Below, piece by piece: positions 26,130 through 35,748 of a DNA stretch of 54,697 nucleotides. Below the pieces are notes generated by a model that saw nothing but the letters and a program-made list of their open reading frames with translations, did no database searches and was not told where the DNA came from. Position numbers and translations under genes: made by a program. Position 1 is the first letter of the stretch. Each line of letters begins with the position of its first letter. Source of the DNA: Bacteroidota bacterium (GTDB lineage Bacteria > Bacteroidota > Bacteroidia > B-17B0 > Aurantibacillaceae). The DNA lies in NCBI GenBank assembly GCA_025362395.1, contig JANYGK010000010.1, forward strand, positions 1-54,697, read 5' to 3'.

Positions 26130-26684
26130 ATGGAAAACCTTATACCGATCGGTAAACGCTCCTCTCTTCTTATTAAAGAAAATGTATTCAGTTTAGTTAT
26201 TATTCCTACCGACCAAAAACGTAAAACCGGCATTTTGTTTTTATGGTTGTTTGCCTGGACAGTCAGCGGACTTATTATTATCACAAGCTACGCGCAGATG
26301 CAACAAAATGCTAAAGTATTTATGATCGTATGGCTTGCCTTTTGGGCTTACTTTGAATTTAAGATCATCAGGGTATTTATGTGGAAACGATTCGGTAAAG
26401 AGAAATTATGGGTCAAAAACAGAACTGTATTTTACCGGCGGGAAATAAACGGCAGGGGAAAGATAAAACAATACGACATTAATTTAATGTCCGGCCTTAA
26501 AGTGATTGAAGTCGAAAAAACAAATTTCGCCGACAGCTTTAACCAAAGCTTCTGGGTAAAGGGCGGAGAGCGCATTCAGTTTACATGCCAATCAAAAATT
26601 GTTAAGCTTGGGATGCAGCTTCCTGATGAAGATGCGATAAAAATTGTTTCGGAACTAAGTAAATTTTTAATACGTATATCTTAA
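26130..26684 (+). CDS. Small two-helix membrane protein of unknown function
   Basis: 184 residues. Two adjacent membrane helices at about 34-53 and 62-82 are followed by a beta-rich soluble part (RTVFYRREINGRGKIKQYDI onward) reminiscent of PH-like domains in bacterial membrane proteins. It lies 7 bp after the comB-like gene and converges on the pseudouridine synthase gene. No catalytic motif is seen. Confidence 0.7.
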   Translation: MENLIPIGKRSSLLIKENVFSLVIIPTDQKRKTGILFLWLFAWTVSGLIIITSYAQMQQNAKVFMIVWLAFWAYFEFKIIRVFMWKRFGKEKLWVKNRTVFYRREINGRGKIKQYDINLMSGLKVIEVEKTNFADSFNQSFWVKGGERIQFTCQSKIVKLGMQLPDEDAIKIVSELSKFLIRIS

Positions 26685-26717
26685 CTGAAAGGAATACCCG
26701 GCATTTTAATTCCTTAA

Positions 26718-27347
26718 CTATTCTGGCATAATATCTACATTTTTCCAATTCTCAATCTTCAATTTTTCGAAAAACTCATTCTCTTCAATTTCTCTTACTT
26801 GCCCTGCCTGAAGATCGCCTAATGTCAGATCTTCAATAGAAACCCTCACCAATCGCTTACAGGGATGGTATACCTCCGATACCATTTTACGGATCTGGTG
26901 ATATTTCCCTTCCGTTAACGTCATTCGTAGCCACGTTTGCGGCAAGTCTACTCTAAACTCGTGGTCGCGCTTATGTAACTCTACAGGTTTTTCAATAATA
27001 TCTACCTCGCAGGGTGTAGTTATATAATAACCTCCGCCTTTTATTCGTATAGAGATTCCTGTTCTTAACTTATGTAACGTTTCAGGGCTTACCCTTCGTT
27101 CAACCTGTATAACGTAGGTTCGTTTATGCGGTGTATCACTTTCAAATAATAATTTAGTAACGCGTTTGTTGGTTGTTAATATCAACAGGCCCTCTGAGTT
27201 ATTGTCTAATCGGCCGATAGCGTGTATTCCTTCCGGGAAATTAAAATCCAAAGCACCTAATAAATTTACGTTATCGGGACTTACAAACTGGGAAACCATT
27301 TTGTAGGGTTTATTAATAATAAAATAACGGTTGGCTATATCAATCAT
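26718..27347 (-). CDS. RNA pseudouridine synthase, RsuA/RluE/RluF family
   Basis: From ATG 27347, 209 residues. The start overlaps the stop of the upstream glycosyltransferase (ATGA); the frame extends further 5' but that part (35 residues) is just the other frame of the upstream gene. The catalytic Asp is D48 in AIGRLDNNSEGLLILT, and the family motifs KRTYVIQVE and LTEGKYHQIRKM are present. It lacks the N-terminal S4 domain, as in RluE. It isomerises a uridine in rRNA, probably 23S; the exact site cannot be read from sequence. Confidence 0.9.
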   Translation of the reverse strand: MIDIANRYFIINKPYKMVSQFVSPDNVNLLGALDFNFPEGIHAIGRLDNNSEGLLILTTNKRVTKLLFESDTPHKRTYVIQVERRVSPETLHKLRTGISIRIKGGGYYITTPCEVDIIEKPVELHKRDHEFRVDLPQTWLRMTLTEGKYHQIRKMVSEVYHPCKRLVRVSIEDLTLGDLQAGQVREIEENEFFEKLKIENWKNVDIMPE

Positions 27348-28546
27348 TTTACAGGCTTGTAGCCGAAAATTTTTAAAAGAATAAAGGTTATTAGAAACCC
27401 TGCAATGCCTGCCACAACAGATAAAACTGTAGCCCCCACTAAATAGATCCATCCTATATTAATTGCTGTTTTAATGGTGATAGCATGGCTAAAACTTAAA
27501 TGTATTTTTTCTTTTAATACATATTCTCCCATTTTTACGCTCGCGTATATAATAAGAGGGATCATTGGCGGCACACTTATTTGCGCCGTTAACCCTACAA
27601 TGACCTTATTTAATTTAAAATACACTGCAGCAATTATAGCCAATGCAAACTGTAGCCCCCATATAGGCACAATGCCGAAAAATAACCCTACTCCTACTGA
27701 TACTGCTTTATTAGAAGCGCTTTCATGAGCAGCAATTACTTCCTCTTTCCATGCTCTCTTAAAATTCTTCAAGGTCATTTTCCGGATCAGCATCACCGGT
27801 CTCCAAAATAACGCGGCCAGAATAACTAAATACGTATTTAAAAAACTAATGCGTGTAGAATCTACACCGGGTTTAAAATGAGAGATCCTTTCACCTTGCG
27901 GCGCATAATAAACGCTAACAGGAACAGATAGAACAGGAACATCGCGCCATGCCGCTTTTACAATAACCTCTATTTCCAATTCAAATTTAGTTGTAAAAAG
28001 ATGAATTTTTTTAAGTCGTTGTACAGGGTATAACCGGTACCCGCTTTGTGTATCAGGTAATGCAATTCCTGTTTCCGCCCAAAACCAAAAATTACTGAAT
28101 TTATTACCGAAAGTACTTTTACCGGGAACATTTTCCGCGGTCATGTTTCTTGCGCCAATGATAAGGCTTCCGGGAACCTCTTCCACTTTATTTAAAAATG
28201 CAATAAAGTCTTTCGGGAAATGTTGTCCGTCGCTGTCTATACTAATTGCATAAGTATAACCAAGCTCAACTGCTTTTTTAAATCCGTTTCTCAAGCCAAC
28301 GCCTTTACCTTTATTTACAGGATGTGTAACAATATTTAATTGAGGATATCTAAAAAGTATTTGTTTTGTATCATCTGTGCAGCCGTCATCAATAACAATT
28401 ACATCGTCACAGTATTCTAAAGTTGATACGATAACCGACTCAATCGTTTTTGCATTATTGTATGTAGGAATAAGTACACAGCATTTAAGCCGGTTAAACT
28501 TTTGCTTTACAAGTGATTTTTGTTCTAATGTATCTATGGCCGCCAT
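27344..28546 (-). CDS. GT2 glycosyltransferase fused to DUF2062 membrane domain
   Basis: From ATG 28546, 400 residues (a TTG at 28552 is an alternative). The N-terminal GT-A domain (about 20-245) is like dolichol-/undecaprenyl-phosphate sugar synthases, with VLIPTYNNAKTIESV and the metal-binding DSD at 104-106. The C-terminal DUF2062 domain (about 275-395) begins AVSVGVGLFFGIVPIWGLQ and has two or three membrane helices. It likely builds a lipid-linked or lipid-modifying sugar at the inner membrane. It overlaps the pseudouridine synthase by 4 bp, so the two are co-translated although functionally unrelated. Confidence 0.88.
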   Translation of the reverse strand: MAAIDTLEQKSLVKQKFNRLKCCVLIPTYNNAKTIESVIVSTLEYCDDVIVIDDGCTDDTKQILFRYPQLNIVTHPVNKGKGVGLRNGFKKAVELGYTYAISIDSDGQHFPKDFIAFLNKVEEVPGSLIIGARNMTAENVPGKSTFGNKFSNFWFWAETGIALPDTQSGYRLYPVQRLKKIHLFTTKFELEIEVIVKAAWRDVPVLSVPVSVYYAPQGERISHFKPGVDSTRISFLNTYLVILAALFWRPVMLIRKMTLKNFKRAWKEEVIAAHESASNKAVSVGVGLFFGIVPIWGLQFALAIIAAVYFKLNKVIVGLTAQISVPPMIPLIIYASVKMGEYVLKEKIHLSFSHAITIKTAINIGWIYLVGATVLSVVAGIAGFLITFILLKIFGYKPVK

Positions 28547-28692
28547 TTTCAAGGGCTAAAAGTAATCAATAAACATTAATACGTTTCTAATATTTAGGCA
28601 AATGTTTCATTAAAAGTTTTATGCTTTTTTTCTGCTTGTACATTCTTTGGTTACTCGTAATTTTTTATAGTTCTTTACTGTTAAAATAACTA

Positions 28693-28726
28693 AAACAAAA
28701 AACCTCCGATATTACTACCGAAGGTT
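28693..28726 (-). terminator. Terminator after the 28748 gene
   Basis: An imperfect stem AACCTcCG (28701-28708) / CGaAGGTT (28719-28726), followed on the minus strand by TTTTTTGTTTT. It lies 22 bp past the stop of the minus-strand secreted-protein gene. Confidence 0.6.
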
Positions 28727-28747
28727 CATTTGTAAACTTTTAAAAAA

Positions 28748-29539
28748 CTATTTCTTTTTGTCGAATTCTGTAACTTGATTGTCATAACATAAATAATATT
28801 TCCCCTTAGCAAGGTTCTCAATATTAGTTTCTTTTCCAAAGCCTTTCTTAACAACTGTTCCAAAGGCATCGTACACTTCAAAACCTGTTTCATAAGAATA
28901 TTGAATCGATTTCAGATCTTTACTAACCATAAAGGTTGGCTTTTCTTTCATTGAGTTTAAAAGAACAGCGGTGGAAATTTTAGGAGCTACGCCTAAACCG
29001 ACTTGTTTAATTCTGAATTTATTTTCCCCACTGTGAGTGGTTACCTGGAAGGAATAATCGTGCGTGTCGGCACTCCCAATACCTTGTACTTCACCAACTA
29101 ATACCCACTTATTCCATTTAAATTGTTCAATAACATAAGGTAAAGATCCGCTTTCATTTTTAGAGGTCCATTTTAAAATATCGGATGAATTGATATTCAT
29201 ACTTACTACTTCAAATGTTGGACGCGGTTTTAAAACTTCCGGATTTAAAACTACAGGAATGCAGTCGCTTTTATGCAAAATTTCGATGGTAACTTTTTGT
29301 CCTAATTTAATATTCATTGCCGTAAGGTCAATTTCAAAAGCGCTTGAATTTACCTCATCTGTTGTAACTACTCCGTTAACTTTAATTTCGGTAGCGCAAA
29401 AACCAACCCCGTTAGCGCCGAACGAATTTTGTATATATACGTTTTTATTTTGAAATTTTCCTTCCACAACTAATACGCCCGCTTTCGATATGAAAACGTA
29501 ACATAAAAAACAGAATAATAAAATGAGTGGTTTTTTCAT
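28748..29539 (-). CDS. Secreted protein of unknown function
   Basis: 263 residues. Signal peptide about 1-20. The mature part is beta-rich: a carboxypeptidase-regulatory- or Ig-like first half (GKFQNKNVYIQNSF to SDCIPVVLNPEVL), a second sandwich-like region near 105-185, and a short C-terminal module (YETGFEVYDAFGTVVKKGFG to YYLCYDNQVTEF) that resembles a shortened type IX sorting domain. The function is unknown; an envelope or surface location is inferred. It has its own terminator. Confidence 0.7.
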   Translation of the reverse strand: MKKPLILLFCFLCYVFISKAGVLVVEGKFQNKNVYIQNSFGANGVGFCATEIKVNGVVTTDEVNSSAFEIDLTAMNIKLGQKVTIEILHKSDCIPVVLNPEVLKPRPTFEVVSMNINSSDILKWTSKNESGSLPYVIEQFKWNKWVLVGEVQGIGSADTHDYSFQVTTHSGENKFRIKQVGLGVAPKISTAVLLNSMKEKPTFMVSKDLKSIQYSYETGFEVYDAFGTVVKKGFGKETNIENLAKGKYYLCYDNQVTEFDKKK

Positions 29540-29596
29540 TTTGATGGTTTATTTACTTGAAATGTACGACAAAAATAAGACAAATTATGACTTGTC

Positions 29597-29788
29597 TTAT
29601 ATATAATGTCTCATTTTAACAAATAAAAACATAATTACGAGCACTAATATAATGATAGCAAGAGTTTTTGAAGCTCCTTTGAAATGAATTTTATCATAAA
29701 AACTATCTTTATTATATGCCCAAACCATCCCGATTATAAAAACAATTACAAAACATATCGCAAATGCGATTTCACCGGTTGTCAACAT
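29597..29788 (-). CDS. Conserved-looking 63-residue membrane protein
   Basis: Two membrane helices (about 6-24 and 43-60) joined by a charged cytoplasmic loop (YNKDSFYDKIHFKGASK). The layout matches small hypothetical membrane proteins I recall from Bacteroidota (helix, YxKD...HxKG.., helix). It lies between the minus-strand secreted-protein gene and the divergent WG-repeat gene, 46 bp from the latter. No function can be assigned. Confidence 0.6.
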   Translation of the reverse strand: MLTTGEIAFAICFVIVFIIGMVWAYNKDSFYDKIHFKGASKTLAIIILVLVIMFLFVKMRHYI

Positions 29789-29834
29789 CTTTTAATTGAA
29801 TTTAAGCCGCAATTTATAATTTTACAGCCAATTG

Positions 29835-31925
29835 ATGAAAAAAATTATTCTTATTTTATTGATCAGTAGTGCCGCCAATGCTTTTGCGGGTAAAATTGCT
29901 GCTGCTTATAAAGCATTAAGAAGTTACGATTATTTTAAAGCTAAAGAATTATTTTACGGTGCTCTTTCCAAAAATCCCTGTGAAGCTTCATACGGGCTGG
30001 CAACTATTTATTATAGAAATGACAACCCGTTTTCAAACATTGACAGCGCTGCAAAATATATAACAACGTGCAAACGCAGCTTTAAAAATACCGTTACACT
30101 ATCATCCTATTTTATTTCACGATTTACAATAACGGGCTTAATGTATTTTATAAGCAATAAAGGATTTAAAATTTACTCTGCCAACAAAAATATTGCGGAA
30201 TTAAATCACTTTTTGCAACACTTTTACTTTAGTCCTGATACCCTTTTAAATAGGGCTTTTTTATTAAGAGATGAAACTTATTTCACAAAATATAATGCTG
30301 CATCGTCAAGCGACAGCATGAATCTTTTTTTATTGGGTCATCCCGAAACTAGTTTATATGCTAAAGCACGAACTGCTTTTTATGAGTATCAATATGCAGA
30401 ACAAACACAACAAAATACAGCATTTGAGTACAAACGATTTATAAAATTACACCCTTTAAACCCAAATGTAACTCAGGCAGAATACAAACTTTTTGAGCTT
30501 ACCAAGCCACTTCATTCGGCAGATAGTTTATACACATTTATTAAATACTACAGTAAGCATACTATGGATGATGCCTGGAAAATGTTGTATAGTATATCGG
30601 TTAAAAATTATTCTAAAAAAGAACTGAAAGAATTTCTCGATAAATATCCTGAGTATCCTTACCGTGATGCTATTGAAAAAGAAATTTTTCTGTCGCAGCA
30701 AATCCTGTTTCCTTTAAAAAACAGTGCTGATAAATACGGGTATATCGATACACTGGGCAATTGGATCATAAAACCATGCTTTGATGATGCTGCAGCCTTT
30801 ATAGAAGGATTTGCGGGAGTTTGTAAAAACGACAGCTGTTTTTTTATTAATAAAGAAGGCATTAAAACATCACACCTTTATTTTGAAGAAACGGAAGATT
30901 ATACTAACGGTTTAGCCATTGTAAAAAAACAAAACAACTACTACCTTATAAACCGGTCGGGACAATTAATTACAAAAGGGTTTGAGGACATTAACAATGC
31001 CTCCGATAATTTATTTGTATGTAAACAAAACGGTTTATACGGCGCTATTAATGCTAAGGCGGAAACAGTGATTCCGTTCTCCTACAAAAAATTAGGAAAT
31101 TTTAAAAACGGCTACGCTTATTATTTGTCAGGTAAATACGGGTTGGTAGATGTCTACAACAAAGCTTTAAAAGACCGGTGGGACTGGATCTCAGAGATTG
31201 ATACTAATAATTTAGTAGTCGTAAAAAAAGGCCTGTGGTTCGGATTAATGAAATTAGATGAGAGCTTATTACTTAGCCCGGAATTTGATTATATAAGCCA
31301 TTGTGAAAACGGAATTTATTTAACAGTAAAAAAAGGTTTGTACGGTTTTTATAACGCAATGGAACAGTGCTACATTACTGACATAGCATATAACTACGAC
31401 AAATTATTTGATAATAATTATTATACCAACGGAAAACAATTTAAATTAATTGAGGATGAAGGCGTGGCGTTAGCAGATATTAACGGCCGAATGAGCATTG
31501 GATTTGGAACTTATACGAATATTTTTTTTGCGAAAAACGATATTATAAGAATTAAGAAAGGAAAAAAATTCGGCTATGTAACCCGAAAATTAAAACCGTT
31601 AACCGCCGTAGAGTTCGATGAAGCATCTGACTTTGAAAATAACACGGCCATCGTTATAAAACAGGGCAATACGCAACTGATCAACAGATCGGGGAAACCG
31701 TTATTTATTTTAAAAGAAGGCGCTCTAAAAACGGACGAGGCAGGCTTTTTTCAGGCTAATTTGAACGGCTTATGCGGGCTTATAAATACTAACGGTGAAA
31801 CGGTATTAGCAACTGAATTTTCTTCCATTAAATACATAGGTCACAACCTCTGGATCTGCGTTAAAAACAACGAATTGTTTTTATATAAAGCAGCTCATAA
31901 GGTTTTAATTAAAATACCCGGTTAA
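29835..31925 (+). CDS. Exported WG-repeat protein
   Basis: From ATG 29835 (a TTG one codon upstream is possible), 696 residues. Signal peptide 1-18. Residues 20-270 look helical and TPR-like. From about 285 to 690 come repeats of the WG type, for example KYGYIDTLGNWIIKPCFDDA, GLYGAINAKAETVIPFSYKK, KYGLVDVYNKAL and GLCGLINTNGETVLATEFSS. WG repeats form beta-structures of uncertain, probably binding, function at the cell envelope. Its stop overlaps by 4 bp the stop of the convergent histidine kinase gene. Confidence 0.85.
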   Translation: MKKIILILLISSAANAFAGKIAAAYKALRSYDYFKAKELFYGALSKNPCEASYGLATIYYRNDNPFSNIDSAAKYITTCKRSFKNTVTLSSYFISRFTITGLMYFISNKGFKIYSANKNIAELNHFLQHFYFSPDTLLNRAFLLRDETYFTKYNAASSSDSMNLFLLGHPETSLYAKARTAFYEYQYAEQTQQNTAFEYKRFIKLHPLNPNVTQAEYKLFELTKPLHSADSLYTFIKYYSKHTMDDAWKMLYSISVKNYSKKELKEFLDKYPEYPYRDAIEKEIFLSQQILFPLKNSADKYGYIDTLGNWIIKPCFDDAAAFIEGFAGVCKNDSCFFINKEGIKTSHLYFEETEDYTNGLAIVKKQNNYYLINRSGQLITKGFEDINNASDNLFVCKQNGLYGAINAKAETVIPFSYKKLGNFKNGYAYYLSGKYGLVDVYNKALKDRWDWISEIDTNNLVVVKKGLWFGLMKLDESLLLSPEFDYISHCENGIYLTVKKGLYGFYNAMEQCYITDIAYNYDKLFDNNYYTNGKQFKLIEDEGVALADINGRMSIGFGTYTNIFFAKNDIIRIKKGKKFGYVTRKLKPLTAVEFDEASDFENNTAIVIKQGNTQLINRSGKPLFILKEGALKTDEAGFFQANLNGLCGLINTNGETVLATEFSSIKYIGHNLWICVKNNELFLYKAAHKVLIKIPG

Positions 31926-34900
31926 ACAATTGCTTTTGGAAGCTTGATCACAAAAACAGTACCGTCATTAATAACGGTTTCAAAAAAAATAGTTCCACCA
32001 AATGATACAATGCTGTTTTTAACCATTGCCAGGCCTAATCCCGTACCGGTAGTTTTTGTAGTAAAATTAGGTGTAAAAATTTTTGATCTTAACTCATCCG
32101 GGATTCCGGCGCCGTTATCGCTTATTTTTATGATCACTTCCTTCTCATCAGAAAAAGCAATTATTTCTATTTTACCCTGCCTGTTTTTAGGAATGGCTTG
32201 TTCCGCATTTTTCACCAAATTGGTAAATATCCTTATAAACTGGTCCCTGTCTGCCATTATATATAAGGGCTCTGTAACACTTACTACAATTTCACAATCG
32301 GTATTCTGCATAAATAAATGCGCTGCGTTTTCGAGGATCTCATTTACATGGACAGGTTCTAAATTTGCTTTCGGCAATTTAGCGAAATTCGAAAACTCGG
32401 TTGCAATGTGAGATAATGTATCAATTTGCTCTATTAAAACGGTTGAAACCCTGTTTACACGATCTGCCATATCTTCAGGATTACTCAATGCCACGCGCTG
32501 CAAATGCTGTATGTTAAGCTTCATAGGTGTTAACGGATTTTTAATTTCGTGCGCAACCTGCTTGGCCATTTCTCTCCAAGCACTTTCTCTTTCTGACTGT
32601 GCCAACAGCTCCGAATTTTTTTCCAACTTCACCAACATTTTATTATACTCCTTCACGAGCTCACCTATCTCATCGTCTGCCTGCCAGTCAATTGATTCGT
32701 TGCGGGAACCAAATTTAATATTTGAGATCTGTTGTTTGATAATTCTTAATGGTTTAGTTAATAAATTGGAAACCAATAAAGCGATAAGTGTGGTAATAAC
32801 AAATAATATAGTATAAATATTTATAAGTGTGGTCAGGTAAGCCGTCAGCTCCTTTTCAAGATCTTTTTGCCGTGCAAAATAAGGTAAATTAATATACCCT
32901 AACAACCTGTCGTTTTTATTGTAAAATGGAATATAGGCCGATAAATATTTTAGAGAGCCGATGCTTTCTTTTTGAGTATAGCTTGCATGTGCCTGTTTTG
33001 AAAAATAGCTGAACGCTTCAGGGTTCATAAATCTGGAGAGCAGCCCCTGATCAAAGATAGCAGGTTGTGAGGTAGAAAACAAAATGCCGTTTTTTGTAAA
33101 TAAAGAAATATCACTGCCAAACATAAGTGCCAGTTTTTTCAAAGAAAAAGAAGTATAATCCTTATAAGAAGCCTCAAGCATACTCAGATCGCCGATATTT
33201 TGCTGCAATTCATTTAATACAGAATGCGACTTCGAAATCAGCTCTTTTTCATTTTTTGCTTCAAACTGCGAGGTCGCTATCCATACTGTACCTATAACTA
33301 CGCCTGTGAGTGATAAAATAACGATCGATACAAAAATAAACTGGATCCTTGTATTTAAAGAGTTAAAGTTATTGAGCTTATTAATTACTATTGAATTAAA
33401 AAAAACAGAGCTTAATACGATCAGGGAAAAAAACAAGAACAAGTATGAATTAAAAGTAAACTTTTGCCAAAATCCGAATTTTTTATCACTGATAATAATC
33501 TCTGTATTTTTCTGATAATTATAAACATAATGCATATATTCTTTATCAGAATTTATAAATGAATGCTCTAAAAACACGGGGTATTCATATTCCCCGTGTG
33601 TGCTTAGTAATTTATTAGATTCGTATATGGCATAGGATATATCTTTTGACCGTAACTTGCTTTCAATTGATTTATCAAGCAACAGATCAGGAAATGCTCC
33701 CAAGTTAACAGCCTGTTTAGGTTCGAGTTGCAAATACAATTTAAATGTTTTTCCCGGGTTTTTATTAACATCCTCAATGTCAATTTCTGCAATGTACCGG
33801 ATAGATTTTTTTTCCTTATTAATAAAATAAAGATTGTCGCAAATAGTTTGAAAACCATCTTCCTTAATTTGTTTTTTAAAATAATTTTCGGTGAAGTTGA
33901 TTTGATCCGCGGTTTTAAATACCGACGATGAATCACTTTTAAATAAGGACATAACAACTTCATAACGCTCAAAGTACCCGCTAAAATTTACCTGGCGGAT
34001 GCGTTGTTCAATTTGTTCGGCGCTAAGCGGCAGCAGTGAAAGCAGGTTCTTTAATTTAATATCGGTTTGTATGGATGTAATAATTTTCGTGAATTCATTT
34101 TCAGCAATAACATCCTGCCTGTCCGTTAAATTAAGCGATACGGCATTATACGTTTGTTGTTTATTTAACTGCTCATACTTACTGAAAAGAGTAAACGTAA
34201 TTAAAGTAGAAACTAATATGATAAGCCCGGTATTTATAAAATTATATGAAGCTTTATATTTTCTTAAAAAGTAGGATATGATAATTAGAGGTACCGGCCA
34301 CAAATAATTGGCATAGCTTAAATGTAGGTAATGAACAAACAGCGCTGTTACAATAGCCGTTATAAAAAAAAGAGTATTATTTAAAGGAGTTAATTTATTG
34401 TTGCTCAATAAACTCATAATGGTTTTTTCTACCGCCAAGTAAAAAGAAAACAACAGTAAAGCCACAGACAGTAAGCCTAACAAGCTTAACCATTTAAAGT
34501 TAAAGAGTTCGTTAATATTATACGAAATGGTTGAATTATTAACCAAACTATCAATCAAGATAGGAATATTGAAATATAAAAAGAATATAAAAAAGGTACT
34601 GAAAAATAACGCCGTTAAATTAAATGCCCTGCTTCGGCGGGTAAAATCATAATTTAATTTATACATAAAACCGGCCACCATAAAAATTAAAATGCTGTTA
34701 AATACCACATCACCCATGTAAGAGAAATAAAATGAGGAGGCATTGGCAAATATGTTTGCGTCGTATAATATATTATTATAAAAAATCCCGGGGTACTTAA
34801 AGTAGATCATGCCTGTTCTTGCAACAAAACAAAACGACGTGAAAATGAACAATAGAACAATTTTGTTTTTTATCCTGTTCCTCAAAAAAGAAAAGAAAAA

Positions 34901-35650
34901 CAATAAAAACAGGAAACCCGAAATAATAGCGAATATTATGGTATATACATTAATGCTTTTTCTTTTATGCAGGCCGTCGCTTCGGTAAATCTCAAATAAA
35001 GTTTTTCCGAATTTTGATTTAATGGAAGGATTCGCGTAATTAAATTCTGTTTTAAGTTCTGTACTAAGGGGTAAACGAAGCCAGCTGCTAAAATGATTAT
35101 TTATGTAGCTGTTTTCAAAATCGTACTCCGGCTTAATTAAAATAAGCGCTGCAACCGTGCATTTTATATGAGTACGGTCTTTTTGTTTAATACATTCATA
35201 CCATCCATTTCTTATTTTAATAAGCTGTACATTAAAACTGCCGGTATCCGAGTCTGTAGTTAAATCGGGGGTGGCCGATTCGCTTGCAAAATAATAGTTA
35301 TTGGAAGTTTTGGCGTAAGCGTACAGGTCAACGGCAGGTTGGTTATCTGACCAAAAAACAAGGCTGTCATTTGTGTAAACATATAAGGCTATCCCTTCCT
35401 CCTTATAAAGGTCGGAAGTGTTACCGGTGTATTTTCCGAATAATTCCTTTGGCCCTGTTTTTTTAAGTAAGGATGAAATAATATTAAGATTCTTTTGAGC
35501 GATAAGCTCCTTAGCATGTAAGTTTAACTCAGCTGTTCGAGCCAGTTCGGAAGTCGTGTAATTATTAGTACGAGATATAATGAAAGCCGTAAAGGCACTG
35601 ATAATAGCGCAACCCAAGAGTAGATATAAATTTAAAGGGCGCTTAAACAT
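31922..35650 (-). CDS. Large NtrY-like membrane sensor histidine kinase
   Basis: 1242 residues. One N-terminal helix, an extracytoplasmic segment (about 30-235), a block of eight or so membrane helices (about 235-500), a second extracytoplasmic segment (about 500-760), then helix pairs near 735-800 and 945-965 bracketing a third sensor region, HAMP (about 965-1015), HisKA with phospho-acceptor H1034 in VAHEIKNPLTPMK, N box near N1148 (TNLVKNAEQAIP) and G boxes DNGAGIP and TTGTGLGLAM. The C-terminal half is NtrY-like. It autophosphorylates and passes phosphate to a response regulator; none is encoded in the window, so it is an orphan locally. Confidence 0.9.
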   Translation of the reverse strand: MFKRPLNLYLLLGCAIISAFTAFIISRTNNYTTSELARTAELNLHAKELIAQKNLNIISSLLKKTGPKELFGKYTGNTSDLYKEEGIALYVYTNDSLVFWSDNQPAVDLYAYAKTSNNYYFASESATPDLTTDSDTGSFNVQLIKIRNGWYECIKQKDRTHIKCTVAALILIKPEYDFENSYINNHFSSWLRLPLSTELKTEFNYANPSIKSKFGKTLFEIYRSDGLHKRKSINVYTIIFAIISGFLFLLFFFSFLRNRIKNKIVLLFIFTSFCFVARTGMIYFKYPGIFYNNILYDANIFANASSFYFSYMGDVVFNSILIFMVAGFMYKLNYDFTRRSRAFNLTALFFSTFFIFFLYFNIPILIDSLVNNSTISYNINELFNFKWLSLLGLLSVALLLFSFYLAVEKTIMSLLSNNKLTPLNNTLFFITAIVTALFVHYLHLSYANYLWPVPLIIISYFLRKYKASYNFINTGLIILVSTLITFTLFSKYEQLNKQQTYNAVSLNLTDRQDVIAENEFTKIITSIQTDIKLKNLLSLLPLSAEQIEQRIRQVNFSGYFERYEVVMSLFKSDSSSVFKTADQINFTENYFKKQIKEDGFQTICDNLYFINKEKKSIRYIAEIDIEDVNKNPGKTFKLYLQLEPKQAVNLGAFPDLLLDKSIESKLRSKDISYAIYESNKLLSTHGEYEYPVFLEHSFINSDKEYMHYVYNYQKNTEIIISDKKFGFWQKFTFNSYLFLFFSLIVLSSVFFNSIVINKLNNFNSLNTRIQFIFVSIVILSLTGVVIGTVWIATSQFEAKNEKELISKSHSVLNELQQNIGDLSMLEASYKDYTSFSLKKLALMFGSDISLFTKNGILFSTSQPAIFDQGLLSRFMNPEAFSYFSKQAHASYTQKESIGSLKYLSAYIPFYNKNDRLLGYINLPYFARQKDLEKELTAYLTTLINIYTILFVITTLIALLVSNLLTKPLRIIKQQISNIKFGSRNESIDWQADDEIGELVKEYNKMLVKLEKNSELLAQSERESAWREMAKQVAHEIKNPLTPMKLNIQHLQRVALSNPEDMADRVNRVSTVLIEQIDTLSHIATEFSNFAKLPKANLEPVHVNEILENAAHLFMQNTDCEIVVSVTEPLYIMADRDQFIRIFTNLVKNAEQAIPKNRQGKIEIIAFSDEKEVIIKISDNGAGIPDELRSKIFTPNFTTKTTGTGLGLAMVKNSIVSFGGTIFFETVINDGTVFVIKLPKAIV

Positions 35651-35723
35651 AATAATTGATAAGGCAATTTACTCATTTTAACTAATTTTTTTATCTTAAA
35701 AATCATTTTTTTGAAGATTTAAG

Positions 35724-35731
35724 TATATTTG
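35724..35731 (+). promoter_or_regulatory. TAnnTTTG -7 box for the TMTC-like gene
   Basis: TATATTTG, 17 bp before the ATG at 35749. A TTTG at 35710-35713 is too close to act as the -33 element. Confidence 0.4.
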
Positions 35732-35748
35732 TATACTAACATATAAAT

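Noticed and set aside
33604-33972. 122-residue minus-strand frame inside the histidine kinase gene
   Set aside because: It is same-strand, out of frame with a clearly conserved long protein, and has no family features.
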